DNA of 64,000 nucleotides. Origin: an uncultured Flavobacterium sp. GTDB taxonomy: Bacteria; Bacteroidota; Bacteroidia; Flavobacteriales; Flavobacteriaceae. The stretch spans positions 4,712,001 to 4,776,000 of the forward strand of contig NZ_OX638201.1 in assembly GCF_951805225.1 (NCBI RefSeq), in the 5' to 3' direction. Position numbers and translations under genes: made by a program. Of the stretch, positions 18,412 to 27,663 are shown one piece after another. The notes under the pieces were generated by a model, which worked only from the letters and a program-made list of their open reading frames with translations, searched no databases and had not been told where the DNA came from. Positions within the stretch are counted from its first letter, which is position 1. The number at the start of each line of letters is the position of its first letter.

Positions 18412-19932
18412 TTATTCAGCAGAAGCCTGATTAATTTTAGTAATCAAATATTCTTTTCCAATAATTTCTGAACACGTTACAACAGCTCCAATAGTTACAC
18501 CCAAAACCCCGTGCATATTAATACTTTGTCCTGTAAGATATAAATTATCAAGTTTGGTTTTTGACGGAATTAAAGTTTTCATAGGATTCCCGGAATCCTT
18601 AACATAACCATACATATTACCATTATGACCGCCAATATAATCGCGATAAGAAAGCGGAGTAGAAGTATGAATCGACTGAATGCAAGCTGTTATTCCAGGA
18701 AATTTAAGTTCAATTTCAGTAAGAAACTTAGCTGTTTTTCTTGATTTAAATTGCTCGTAACTTTCTCCACGATCATTTTCGTCAACAGTTGTATTAAAAG
18801 TATCGATCCACGGCGCAACATCGTCATACTTCATATAAGTAATAAAAGTCATTCCTTCTGCCCATTTTTCCTGCTTTTTTGAAGCATTCATAGAAGCCAT
18901 AAAAGCTTTTGGCCACGAATCTTCGTCATAGTCATGCGCATTCCAGACTTCACTGCTTTTTTTAAAATGATAGTAATTATGATTGATATATTTGAAAGTT
19001 TCAGGTTTGAAAACAATATATAAACTAAAGGCCGAAATAACTCCTTCAAGACTTTGGATTCGGCTAAAAAATGCTTTCCTGAAATTTTCTTCTCCGGCAA
19101 GTTTCAGCGTAGTTTTTGGATCTATATTAGAGATAAAACGAGTTCCGGAAACCTGAGTTCCGTCTTTCATTTCTACCGAAGTTACAGTGTTGTTTTCGAC
19201 ATTAAAACGAGTAACTTCTTTGTATTTATAAAATTCGCCACCGTGTTTTTTAAGCTGTTTTAAAAGCTGTTTTGTAATCTGACTTCCGCCGTTAATACAA
19301 CGCCAAGAACTTTGAATATAAGAGTTGACAGAAAGCGCATGAACGTAAAAAGGCGATTTATCAGGAATCCCTGCGTAGAGAAAATTTGAACCCGCCAAAA
19401 CCGCTTTTAGTTTTTCATTTTCAGTAAATGAATCTATAGTTTCTTTAGCGTTAAGCGTCAAAATTTCATTATCATATTTCCCTTCCCAGTTTACATTATA
19501 AAGCGGAAAAGAGTCACATATTGTTTTTAATTTTTCGCAATATCCTTCAATATTTGCTTTTTCTTCAGGAAAATAAACACACAATTGATTCACAAAATTT
19601 TCATAACCTTGCGCGTGTGGATATTCGTTTTTGTCATCTTCAAAAGAGATAATATCAAAACCATTTTCATCTAATTTTTTTAGATTTAATTGGTCAATAA
19701 TACCCAAATATTTAAAATATTGATACAAGTTCTGACCTTTTTCAAGACCTCCGATGTAGTGAATTCCAGTATCAAAAATGGTTTTATCACGTACAAAAGT
19801 TTGTAGATTTCCACCGTATTGATTGTTTTTTTCGAGCACACAAACGCTGTAACCTTCTTTGGCCAGAATAATAGACGATACCAAACCGCCCAAACCGCTG
19901 CCTACAATTACAACATCGTAATGTTCTTTCAT
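18412..19932 (-). CDS. phytoene desaturase-like FAD oxidoreductase
   Basis: A 506-residue flavoprotein of the CrtI/carotenoid isomerase/all-trans-retinol saturase group. The N-terminal dinucleotide-binding motif VGSGLGGLVSS (about 10-20) is followed by LEKNNQYGGNLQTF, and the C-terminal LYLTGQSINMHGVLG is the second FAD-binding block. Typical reactions are desaturation or isomerisation of conjugated polyenes. Here it may act on the aryl-polyene chain (double-bond geometry or oxidation), as inferred from position. It lies 1 nt after the MMPL fusion gene and about 8 nt before the C45 gene, within one operon. Confidence 0.82.
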   Translation of the reverse strand: MKEHYDVVIVGSGLGGLVSSIILAKEGYSVCVLEKNNQYGGNLQTFVRDKTIFDTGIHYIGGLEKGQNLYQYFKYLGIIDQLNLKKLDENGFDIISFEDDKNEYPHAQGYENFVNQLCVYFPEEKANIEGYCEKLKTICDSFPLYNVNWEGKYDNEILTLNAKETIDSFTENEKLKAVLAGSNFLYAGIPDKSPFYVHALSVNSYIQSSWRCINGGSQITKQLLKQLKKHGGEFYKYKEVTRFNVENNTVTSVEMKDGTQVSGTRFISNIDPKTTLKLAGEENFRKAFFSRIQSLEGVISAFSLYIVFKPETFKYINHNYYHFKKSSEVWNAHDYDEDSWPKAFMASMNASKKQEKWAEGMTFITYMKYDDVAPWIDTFNTTVDENDRGESYEQFKSRKTAKFLTEIELKFPGITACIQSIHTSTPLSYRDYIGGHNGNMYGYVKDSGNPMKTLIPSKTKLDNLYLTGQSINMHGVLGVTIGAVVTCSEIIGKEYLITKINQASAE

Positions 19933-19933
19933 A

Positions 19934-22900
19934 TTAGTTTTTCTTTAATACGATTATAGAATTTTCATCATAAAGACAATTAAAACCAAAGTTAATCAAA
20001 GAGGTTTTCAAATTTGGACAATTCATTAGAATAACCGTGGAAGTTGTAGAAACGATTTTTTCAATAGCATTAGTATAACTTTCATCAGAAATTAAAACAA
20101 TATCAAATTGATTTTCTAAAAGAGTTTCCAGATTTTCGGGATAGAAGATTTTTCTTTTTTTGACGATATAATTAGTCTTAGAAACTTCGCGTTTTTCTTC
20201 GTCGTTATTATAAGAATATATTTTTCGTTGTGGTTCCTGCAAAGCCAATAATACATCTAGTTGCCCGTAATCATTAGACAAATGAGCAATTTTGGCTTTC
20301 GCCGAAATGTATTGGTTTAAGCGATAATATTTTTCAAGATTATTTTTTAAATCATTTTTCACACCTTTTGTAACCTCAATTTCTTTGTAGTCATAACTGT
20401 GAAGAAGCATCTTTTTGAAATATTGCGGACCTTCTATTTCCTGACGAATTTCCTGAAATTTAGATTTAAAGAAAGCACTTATTTCCTTTGTTATTTCGGC
20501 ATAATTTTTTCCAAAAGAAAGATTCTCAGGCGTAATTCTTTCCAAAATAGAAACCGTAATACTTCCATCATGAATTATAAAATCACCTTTCGGAAGTGTT
20601 TCTGAAGCACCATGAATTAAAACTGGAAGAATGTCTAAATTAAATTCTTCGGCAAGATAAAAAGCGCCTTTATGGAAACGTTTAATTTGATTACTTTCTG
20701 AACGAGTTCCTTCAGGGAAAATCATTATTGAATAACCTTCTTTTATTTTTTGGCGTAAATGTTCAACGCCATTTTCAAGTCCTTCAGAAACCGGATAAAA
20801 ACCTGCTTTTTTTACAGTTGCACCAAAAACGGGAGAATTATAAACCCAGTCATTTACCAGAAAAATGATTTTAGGACTTAATCCGCCAATTGCCAGAATG
20901 TCTAAAAATGAAGAATGATTGGCAATTAAAATGGCCGGTTTCTCAAAATCTTCGTTGTATTTATTGATTACTTTTTTATCTACAAAAGGATTTGTATATA
21001 ATACCGATTTCATGAATTTTGAAATGCAATATCGAAATCCTTTCATTTTTGTTTTTTCGCTTAGCGGAATTATCGGCATGATAATCAAACTGAAAATTGA
21101 CATTAAAATACCGCCAAGTCCATAATAAGTAAAAGATAAAACGCCATGAAAAAATGAACGTAATTCAAAAGGAGCATTTCCGTTTTTTGGTCTATTTGAT
21201 AAAAATAATTTAAAGAGAATCGGATAGAAAATAAACGTAATAATTAGCGCCGCAAAAACCCCAATTAACGAAACCGATGAAATAGAACGCAACGCCGGAT
21301 GTCTTGCAAAAATCATCGCGCCAATTCCTAAAATGGTTGTAATAACCGCCAGAATAATTGAAGTTCTGTAAATCGCAATTTCATTTTTTCCAGTTGTATA
21401 TTCTTTTTGAAGTGCGCTTGTCATGAAAATACTAAAATCAACACCGTGACCAAAAATCAAAGTACAGACAATCATGCTGAAAATGTTCATTTGAATACCA
21501 AAAATCCCCATAATTCCAGCCGTAACAATTCCGGTTAAAGCAATCGGAATACAACTAACAATTACTAATTCAACTCTTCTAAAAAAGAAGAATAAAATCA
21601 AAATTACTGCAACAAATGAGTAATTAACCAGCGAATTAAAATCGGTTTTTAAAGTACTGAAAAACGTTTCATTCATTTGCTGACGGTCAATTGCAATCAG
21701 ATTATTTTTGGCGGAAGCCGATTTTACAAATGCATCACGTTGTTGCGGAGTAACTTTTACTAAAGTTGAAATTGTAAAAAATCCATTTTTTTCGGTTACA
21801 AATTCTTTCAATTGCAGAGCCTGAATTTTTAAATAATCTTCTGTTTTAATTGGTTTGAAATTAAAATTTAAATGATCAAAAAAGAGCGAATATGTTGTTG
21901 GTTTAAAACCGAGTTTAGAACCTTCGGCAATTAATCCCGATTTTAAAAGTTGCTTTTTATTCGCATCCCAAAACGAATTCCATTTATCGATTTTCTGTTT
22001 TTGTTCCTTCTGCGAAAGCATAATTCCTCCAACAGAACTGAAATTTAAAATTTTATCGTCTTGTTTTTCTTTCGATAAATCTTTAAAAAGCTGACCATTG
22101 TTTTGCAAAACTTCCTCCATACTATTTCCGTATGAAGCCACATAAATTGTTTTTGAAGTTAAACTAGTGCTTTCTTCGAGTTCTTTTTCGGCTGCTTTAA
22201 TTTCTTTTGGAACAAAATTTAATTGCGATAAATCATTGTTGAAACCGACATTATTATACGTAAAACAACAAATAATCGTGATTAAAACGCAAAACCCAAT
22301 TAGATATTTATTGTTATGAAAGGAGAAATGCGCCAGTTTATCAATGACATTTTTCTTGTGTTCAAAATTATTTTCTTTTGGTTTATACAAATGCGGAACA
22401 ATCAAAAGAGAGAAAAATGCGGAAGCCATAACAATTACGGCAGCAAAAATCCCGAGGTCATTCAAAGCATCGGATTTCACAAAAAGCAAACATAAAAAAG
22501 CAACAGCAGTTGTTGAACTACTCATAATTACCGGCATTGTAATGTCTTTGTACAAAGTTTTTACGTCGCTATTATGTTTGTAATGCGTTAGAATATGAAT
22601 GGAATAATCGATCGTAATTCCCAGTAAAATAGAACCAATTCCGAGAGAAATGGCTGAGATTTGTTCTTTCACAAAAAATAAAAATGCCACGGCAAACAAA
22701 GCTCCAAAAACAGTTGGAAGAAAAATAATAAGCGGAATTAATATCTTTCGATAGAATAAAATCAAAATCAACATTAGCGTAATCATCGCGATTGTTGTCG
22801 TTAAAACAATATCACTTTTAATTTGATTGGCATTTGCAACGGCAATTAATGCCGAACCAAAATAGCTGATTGAAGTTTTGGTTTTAAATTTCTGATTCAG

Positions 22901-23614
22901 ATTATCCTGAATTGATTTTAATTTAACAGCAAAAATCGTGTTCTTTTCGGTTTCGCTCGAAGGAAGATTTGAGGTAATAAAAAGCAATAATTTCTTTTTA
23001 TCCTTAGTCATTACAAAACCATTGTCAAGCGTAAAATCGTCACCAATATTTAGTTGTTGTAATTTTTTAAGAGCGATAAATGAAATTCCAAGCGGATCTT
23101 GCAGAATAAAATCTTTGGTGATAAATCCGGATGGCGAAATAATCGATTTATAATTTCCCTGAACGGTGGCGGAAATACTATCTTTTTGAAGTTTATTCTG
23201 AATTGATTCGTAATCTTTATTTTCCAGAAAAAGAGGAAGATTATTATAAACGAAATCAATAGTTTCCTGAATATTTTCTTCGTCAACTTTTCCCTGAATT
23301 CCGGTTACATAAGGTTTGCAGGATTTGGCAACACTATCTGAAAAGGCAGTTGCCATTTCTTTTAAATCTTCGTCAGTTCCATTTTTTTCGAGTTTGAAAA
23401 TAACGGTTATTTTATCGGCAAAATTAAGTTGCTTGAGCACTTTTGCCGTAACATCACTTTTATCGTTTGTTGGAATAAGTTTGGTAATATCTTCTTCAAA
23501 TTTAATTTGAGAAGCAAAAAATCCAAATACCAAAAGCATCAGAATTGCCAGCGCAACCGACAAAGATTTTCTTCGGTTTACAAACAAATGAATGGCGTAG
23601 AAATATTGATGCAT
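19934..23614 (-). CDS. MMPL/RND exporter fused to a PlsC acyltransferase and a C-terminal methyltransferase-like tail
   Basis: A 1226-residue membrane protein. Residues 1-810 form an RND/MMPL transporter with two repeated halves: helices at about 18-36, 268-410, 437-453 and 665-806, with periplasmic loops between. Residues 860-1050 are a 1-acylglycerol-3-phosphate acyltransferase domain with NHSSFLD (899-905, an HX4D box) and FPEGTRS (966-972). The last 165 residues resemble a SAM methyltransferase fold but lack the Gly-rich SAM loop. Such MMPL and acyltransferase proteins occur as separate genes in aryl-polyene clusters. The fusion suggests coupled acylation and export of the pigment. Confidence 0.85.
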   Translation of the reverse strand: MHQYFYAIHLFVNRRKSLSVALAILMLLVFGFFASQIKFEEDITKLIPTNDKSDVTAKVLKQLNFADKITVIFKLEKNGTDEDLKEMATAFSDSVAKSCKPYVTGIQGKVDEENIQETIDFVYNNLPLFLENKDYESIQNKLQKDSISATVQGNYKSIISPSGFITKDFILQDPLGISFIALKKLQQLNIGDDFTLDNGFVMTKDKKKLLLFITSNLPSSETEKNTIFAVKLKSIQDNLNQKFKTKTSISYFGSALIAVANANQIKSDIVLTTTIAMITLMLILILFYRKILIPLIIFLPTVFGALFAVAFLFFVKEQISAISLGIGSILLGITIDYSIHILTHYKHNSDVKTLYKDITMPVIMSSSTTAVAFLCLLFVKSDALNDLGIFAAVIVMASAFFSLLIVPHLYKPKENNFEHKKNVIDKLAHFSFHNNKYLIGFCVLITIICCFTYNNVGFNNDLSQLNFVPKEIKAAEKELEESTSLTSKTIYVASYGNSMEEVLQNNGQLFKDLSKEKQDDKILNFSSVGGIMLSQKEQKQKIDKWNSFWDANKKQLLKSGLIAEGSKLGFKPTTYSLFFDHLNFNFKPIKTEDYLKIQALQLKEFVTEKNGFFTISTLVKVTPQQRDAFVKSASAKNNLIAIDRQQMNETFFSTLKTDFNSLVNYSFVAVILILFFFFRRVELVIVSCIPIALTGIVTAGIMGIFGIQMNIFSMIVCTLIFGHGVDFSIFMTSALQKEYTTGKNEIAIYRTSIILAVITTILGIGAMIFARHPALRSISSVSLIGVFAALIITFIFYPILFKLFLSNRPKNGNAPFELRSFFHGVLSFTYYGLGGILMSIFSLIIMPIIPLSEKTKMKGFRYCISKFMKSVLYTNPFVDKKVINKYNEDFEKPAILIANHSSFLDILAIGGLSPKIIFLVNDWVYNSPVFGATVKKAGFYPVSEGLENGVEHLRQKIKEGYSIMIFPEGTRSESNQIKRFHKGAFYLAEEFNLDILPVLIHGASETLPKGDFIIHDGSITVSILERITPENLSFGKNYAEITKEISAFFKSKFQEIRQEIEGPQYFKKMLLHSYDYKEIEVTKGVKNDLKNNLEKYYRLNQYISAKAKIAHLSNDYGQLDVLLALQEPQRKIYSYNNDEEKREVSKTNYIVKKRKIFYPENLETLLENQFDIVLISDESYTNAIEKIVSTTSTVILMNCPNLKTSLINFGFNCLYDENSIIVLKKN

Positions 23615-23639
23615 GTTTATGTTTTAAAGGTTTTTTTGT

Positions 23640-23693
23640 CACGAATTTCACGAATTTTCACGAATTGATTTGTGCTAATTAGTGAAATTCGTG
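23640..23693. repeat. inverted repeat upstream of the MMPL fusion gene
   Basis: CACGAATTTCAC (23640-23651) and its complement GTGAAATTCGTG (23682-23693), with a third half-copy (TTTTCACGAATT) between them. It occupies the 91-bp gap between the glycosyltransferase gene and the MMPL fusion gene. It could attenuate transcription, or may simply be a dispersed repeat. Confidence 0.6.
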
Positions 23694-23705
23694 GCGAAAA
23701 AATAT

Positions 23706-24890
23706 TTAGTTTGTTGTGTTTTTCTTAGAACTAAAAGCAGTTAAAAGTAAATAACTTATAAGACCAACTGATAGTGCTAAAACGGATGCTAAAATAAGAC
23801 TTCCGACGATATATTGTGTTGCATTTTTTTGAATATCGTTAAGCGTAATCGAACTATCCAAAATCAAAGGCGCGTCGTTTGACACGAAATAACTTCCCAT
23901 TTTTAAAGAACCATAAATAACAAACGGAATAAAAGGAGGGAAGCTCACATTTGAAGCCAGATAAGCAATGACTTTGTTGAGCTTGAATAATGCGGCAAAA
24001 GTAAAAAGCAGTATCGTTTGAAATCCCCAAAACGGAGAAATTCCAATAAAAATTCCTAAAGCAATTGCAGCAGATTTTTTGAAATTTGAATCGCTGCTTT
24101 CTAAAATATCTTCAAGAAAGAACTTTTTAAATCCTTTTTTTTTTGCCTTTCTAAAGTAATCTCGGGGTTTTATATACAGTAAAGCATTAATAACCAAAAC
24201 GGTATTTAAAATACTGATTCGGGTAAAATCCTTAAACGGACGAAAATGCGAAACACGTTCCAATGGATCGTACAAAATCTGAATTGGAATGTTTTTGACT
24301 ACAATTCCTTTCCAGGCAGAACGAACGATAACTTCAATTTCGAACTCAAATTTATTGGTATAAAATTGTTTCGGAATTAGGTTTAAAGGATATAAACGAA
24401 AACCTGATTGTGTGTCTTCTAATACAATTCCGGTTTCGAATTTAAACCAGAAATTCGAAAATTTATTTCCAAAACTGCTTTTCTTTGGCACATTTTCCTG
24501 TGTCATATTTCGGCTTCCAATCAATAAAGAATTTGGTTCTTTTTGAATTTCGGCAATAAAATTCGGAATATCAGAAGCAAAATGTTGTCCGTCAGAATCA
24601 ATTGTGATTGCATATTCAAAATGCATTTCGATTGCTTTTCTAAAACCATTTCTCAGCGCTCGCCCTTTTCCTATATTTTTAGGATGATGAATTTGTGTGA
24701 GTTGCGAATATTGTTGTAAAATCTCAAAAGTGTCATCGGTCGATCCATCATTGACAATAATGATATTTGTAGTGAAATCTAAAATAGAATCCAGCACTTT
24801 TTTTAAAGTTTTGTGATTGTTGTATGTGGGAACAATGACACAAAAATGAGTCGAATTAAGTAATTCTTGCTGTGATAAAATAGGTTTCAT
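23706..24890 (-). CDS. GT2 glycosyltransferase with C-terminal DUF2062 membrane domain
   Basis: A 394-residue protein. The first 230 residues are a family 2 glycosyltransferase: VIVPTYNNHKTLKKVLDSIL, IVNDGSTDDT, and a DSDGQH metal-binding (DxD) motif near 97-102. A DUF2062 domain (about 270-390) follows, with two or three membrane helices and the G-x-x-x-G-I-S-P-F-W-G-F-Q motif. GT2/DUF2062 proteins recur in aryl-polyene clusters. The sugar donor and acceptor are unknown; flexirubins themselves are not usually glycosylated, so it may modify a lipid carrier. Confidence 0.83.
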   Translation of the reverse strand: MKPILSQQELLNSTHFCVIVPTYNNHKTLKKVLDSILDFTTNIIIVNDGSTDDTFEILQQYSQLTQIHHPKNIGKGRALRNGFRKAIEMHFEYAITIDSDGQHFASDIPNFIAEIQKEPNSLLIGSRNMTQENVPKKSSFGNKFSNFWFKFETGIVLEDTQSGFRLYPLNLIPKQFYTNKFEFEIEVIVRSAWKGIVVKNIPIQILYDPLERVSHFRPFKDFTRISILNTVLVINALLYIKPRDYFRKAKKKGFKKFFLEDILESSDSNFKKSAAIALGIFIGISPFWGFQTILLFTFAALFKLNKVIAYLASNVSFPPFIPFVIYGSLKMGSYFVSNDAPLILDSSITLNDIQKNATQYIVGSLILASVLALSVGLISYLLLTAFSSKKNTTN

Positions 24891-24908
24891 TTGGAGTTTT
24901 TCTTTAGT

Positions 24909-25394
24909 CTACTTTACGAATTGTTTTTCTTTTTCAGAGAAACTTTTCGATTGTAAAACAAAGTCTTTTAGATAATCTTTTAAAACTGCATTTTGCTCTG
25001 CATAATGTGCTGTAATATAATTTTTATCTTCTTTAATATTCTTTTTATAGCCAGTTATTCCGGGAACATTTTCCTGAATACTCAACCTGATCATTCTGAT
25101 TTCTATATTATTAGGTTCGCTTTTTATAGTCGATTCAAGAAGATTTGCGCCTTCTTTAAAACGATCCATTTTGTCTCTTAATTTTTTCTCAAACTTTGAA
25201 TCCAATAGAATTGAAGCAGCTTTGTAAGCCACTAAAATTTTTGCATCGTCGTTTGAAACTGTCGACAGTTTTTCTGAAAATTCTTTAGCATTACTTTCTG
25301 ATTTTGTAACGCTCGAATACATTTTTCTGATGGAAGCCAAATCCGGATTACCAGCAAAATTAATCCACAAAAGTAAAGACAGCAGTAGTTTCAT
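24909..25394 (-). CDS. small secreted protein of the flexirubin cluster
   Basis: A 161-residue protein with a short N-terminal hydrophobic signal (about 1-14). The mature part is helical and highly charged, with a segment (LLESTIKSEPNNIEIRMIRLSIQENVPGIT) resembling a TPR-like helical hairpin. I do not recognise a named family. It lies between the GT2/DUF2062 gene and the hotdog dehydratase gene, 2 nt from the latter, so it is co-transcribed and probably periplasmic. Confidence 0.65.
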   Translation of the reverse strand: MKLLLSLLLWINFAGNPDLASIRKMYSSVTKSESNAKEFSEKLSTVSNDDAKILVAYKAASILLDSKFEKKLRDKMDRFKEGANLLESTIKSEPNNIEIRMIRLSIQENVPGITGYKKNIKEDKNYITAHYAEQNAVLKDYLKDFVLQSKSFSEKEKQFVK

Positions 25395-25396
25395 AA

Positions 25397-25768
25397 TTAT
25401 ATTTTTTTGTACACATTGCTAAGTTTCAAAGCAACGGTATCGTTAAAATAAGTCGTGTTTTTTACTTTAACCAAATCATCTTCGGTTGTAGTAATATCAA
25501 GTTCTAAACGTAATTCCGGAGTAGCTTCAGGATTAATAAGTGCCATGAATTTTACATTGGCAAGTGTTTGAATCATCAAAGTACTTTTGGTAATTGCTTC
25601 CGTAAGTTCTTTAATAATCTGAATCATGCAAACTCCCGGCATAATTGGATTTCCCGGAAAATGACCTTTGAAAACTTCATGTTTTTCATTGATCAAAATC
25701 GTGATATTATATTTAGAATCACCGGTTTTTTCTTCCGATAGAACTTTATAAAAATCTTTTAAAACCAT
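25397..25768 (-). CDS. FabZ/FabA-like 3-hydroxyacyl-ACP dehydratase (hotdog)
   Basis: A 123-residue single hotdog domain. The canonical catalytic block is intact: HEVFKGHFPGNPIMPGVCMIQ (about 29-49) contains the GHFPG His, and the central helix follows (MIQIIKELTEA). This distinguishes it from the two other hotdog proteins in the cluster (38653-39117 and 39125-39556), which lack that His. The likely role is dehydration of 3-hydroxyacyl-ACP during polyene chain extension. It lies between small secreted-protein genes in the operon. Confidence 0.8.
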   Translation of the reverse strand: MVLKDFYKVLSEEKTGDSKYNITILINEKHEVFKGHFPGNPIMPGVCMIQIIKELTEAITKSTLMIQTLANVKFMALINPEATPELRLELDITTTEDDLVKVKNTTYFNDTVALKLSNVYKKI

Positions 25769-25773
25769 ATTTT

Positions 25774-26388
25774 TTATTTTTTCCCAAAAGAATAAGAAAG
25801 CCCTAATTGAAAATTAATATTGGTGTTGTATTCCGCAAATAAAAAATCATCAACGTTATGACTGCGATTATTGTCATTATCCATTATATCCAACAAGCCT
25901 TTCTTTAATCGGCCTTCAATGGCTAGATTTGGAGATACTTTATAGGCAATACCTATAACAAATGCCAAGTCATTATTTTCTTTTCTTTTGATCAGATTAT
26001 CATGTAAAAGAAGATCTAAAACCGAACCGAATTGCATCTGAACACCTGATCCAAATGTAAGTTTATTAATAAGAGCAAGTGACAAATAATCGATCTGTAT
26101 ATCGCGATATTCTACTTTTTCAACTCCTGTATCGTCAAAATAATTTCGTGGAAGATTGTTAGATCCTTGTCTCGTATATGTAACTTCAGGCTGAAGAGCA
26201 TAACGTTTTGTTATATTTATTTCTCCAAACCCACCAGCATAGAAATCAGTTTTATAATCGCCTTGCATTTCTGAAACAGTCGAAAAAGTAAAACCACCTC
26301 TCAAACCCGGCTTAAAAGTAACTTGTGCTTGTATGTTTACGATTGTAAAAAAAAGGAATAAAGCAATCGTTAATTTCTTTTTATACAT
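25774..26388 (-). CDS. outer-membrane beta-barrel protein (PorT-like), copy 1
   Basis: A 204-residue protein with a signal peptide ending QAQ and alternating hydrophobic/polar strands (for example YSFG at the very C-terminus, typical of barrel closure). It belongs to the 8-strand OMP_b-brl_2/PorT-like group of Bacteroidota. It is a clear paralogue of the next gene (same spacing of YALQPEVTYTRQGS versus FSLQPEITYSRQGD), so the pair arose by duplication. The preceding gene's stop overlaps its start by 1 nt (TAATG). Confidence 0.82.
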   Translation of the reverse strand: MYKKKLTIALFLFFTIVNIQAQVTFKPGLRGGFTFSTVSEMQGDYKTDFYAGGFGEINITKRYALQPEVTYTRQGSNNLPRNYFDDTGVEKVEYRDIQIDYLSLALINKLTFGSGVQMQFGSVLDLLLHDNLIKRKENNDLAFVIGIAYKVSPNLAIEGRLKKGLLDIMDNDNNRSHNVDDFLFAEYNTNINFQLGLSYSFGKK

Positions 26389-26990
26389 TATTTTACTTTA
26401 AAAGTATAACTGATACCAATTTGAAAAACCTGATTTAAAATAACATCATTATAGTAATAATCATTATCATTGTTAATTCCATCGTAACCATAAATATCAA
26501 CTAATCCTTGTTTAATTCTGGCTTCAAACGTTAATCCGTTTGGTAATGTATAACCAACACCTCCAACAAAAGCAAGGTCAAAATCTTCAGGATTGCTGTT
26601 GATATAATTATCAGAAATTTTTAAATCTACAGACGGACCTCCTAAAATGTGAAAACCTTTACCACCAATATTAAATTTTGCAACTGCACCAAGTGTCAGG
26701 TAGTTTAATTCATAATTTACATAACGATAATTAAAGCCGTTTCCAAGATATTCTCTTCCTTGATCACCTTGTCTTGAATACGTTATCTCAGGCTGTAACG
26801 AAAAATATTTATTAAATTTAATGTTTATTAATCCACCAATATAAAAATCTGTTTTAGATTTATTATCATCAATATTCGTTAATGTTGAGACATTTAAACC
26901 TCCACGAATTCCGGGACTAACTCTTACTTGTGCATTTGATGTTATAATTCCGATAAATAAAACAAAGGCAATTACGGTTATTTTTTTCAT
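26388..26990 (-). CDS. outer-membrane beta-barrel protein (PorT-like), copy 2
   Basis: A 200-residue paralogue of the downstream barrel gene, with signal peptide (ITSNAQ) and the same repeated motifs: PGIRGGLNVSTLTN, SLQPEITYSRQGDQG, and the C-terminal ISYTFKVK closure. It may sense or pass a small hydrophobic molecule at the outer membrane, but no substrate is known. It is translationally coupled to copy 1 by a TAATG overlap. Confidence 0.82.
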   Translation of the reverse strand: MKKITVIAFVLFIGIITSNAQVRVSPGIRGGLNVSTLTNIDDNKSKTDFYIGGLINIKFNKYFSLQPEITYSRQGDQGREYLGNGFNYRYVNYELNYLTLGAVAKFNIGGKGFHILGGPSVDLKISDNYINSNPEDFDLAFVGGVGYTLPNGLTFEARIKQGLVDIYGYDGINNDNDYYYNDVILNQVFQIGISYTFKVK

Positions 26991-27027
26991 TTTTAATTTG
27001 GTTTAAGTTTAGCTTTAGATTAAGTTT

Positions 27028-27663
27028 TTACTCTGATTTAAAATAGTTTAACTCAATTTTTAACTTGATATTCTGATGAATAATCTGAATTTTCTCCGCA
27101 AAAATATTGTTTTCTGAACTAAAAAGCAGTGTTATTTTTTCTTTTGTTTTAGATGCATTCACGACCTTCTCTAATTTCGATGTCTTTTTAGAAACAAAAA
27201 GATAATTATCACGGTTTCCATCTTCCGATTTATAGATATTATCAGTTTCATTTTCAAATTGTTCCTGAATCAAATATTCATTTTTAAGAAGCAAACGAAA
27301 ATCTTCGGTTAAAGTATTAATCAAAATTTTTCGGTCTAATTCAGATACAATCGAGTTTACTTTAAAAGTCTTTTTTGAAATTTCAAAATCTAACAATTTG
27401 TTACCAAATTCGGTTGTAAAAACAACGCGATGTGTAGTATCATTTATTTTTTTAGCAATAAAAATTCCGGATATTTCATGACCATAAACCGTGATATTTG
27501 TTTTGTAAACATAATCAGTATTTGAGTCTGTAAAATAGGGAACCTGATAAGACGTTTTGTCTAATTTTTTAGGTGTATAATTTTTTGTGACCGAACCACA
27601 AGAAACTAAAACTAATGCCAAAAGGCAATTAATTATTAAAAACTGAATCGTCGATTTTTGCAT
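27028..27663 (-). CDS. lipoprotein overlapping the LolA-like gene
   Basis: A 211-residue lipoprotein with signal peptide and lipobox VLVSC (Cys22). The mature part is rich in beta strands (about 50-200), reminiscent of a LolB-like or FlxA-type lipid-binding sheet, but I cannot name the family. Its start lies 35 nt inside the upstream LolA-like gene, and no other start would keep the signal peptide, so the two are probably translationally coupled. This supports a LolA/LolB-like pair moving an amphipathic pigment to the outer membrane. That pairing is an inference. Confidence 0.7.
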   Translation of the reverse strand: MQKSTIQFLIINCLLALVLVSCGSVTKNYTPKKLDKTSYQVPYFTDSNTDYVYKTNITVYGHEISGIFIAKKINDTTHRVVFTTEFGNKLLDFEISKKTFKVNSIVSELDRKILINTLTEDFRLLLKNEYLIQEQFENETDNIYKSEDGNRDNYLFVSKKTSKLEKVVNASKTKEKITLLFSSENNIFAEKIQIIHQNIKLKIELNYFKSE

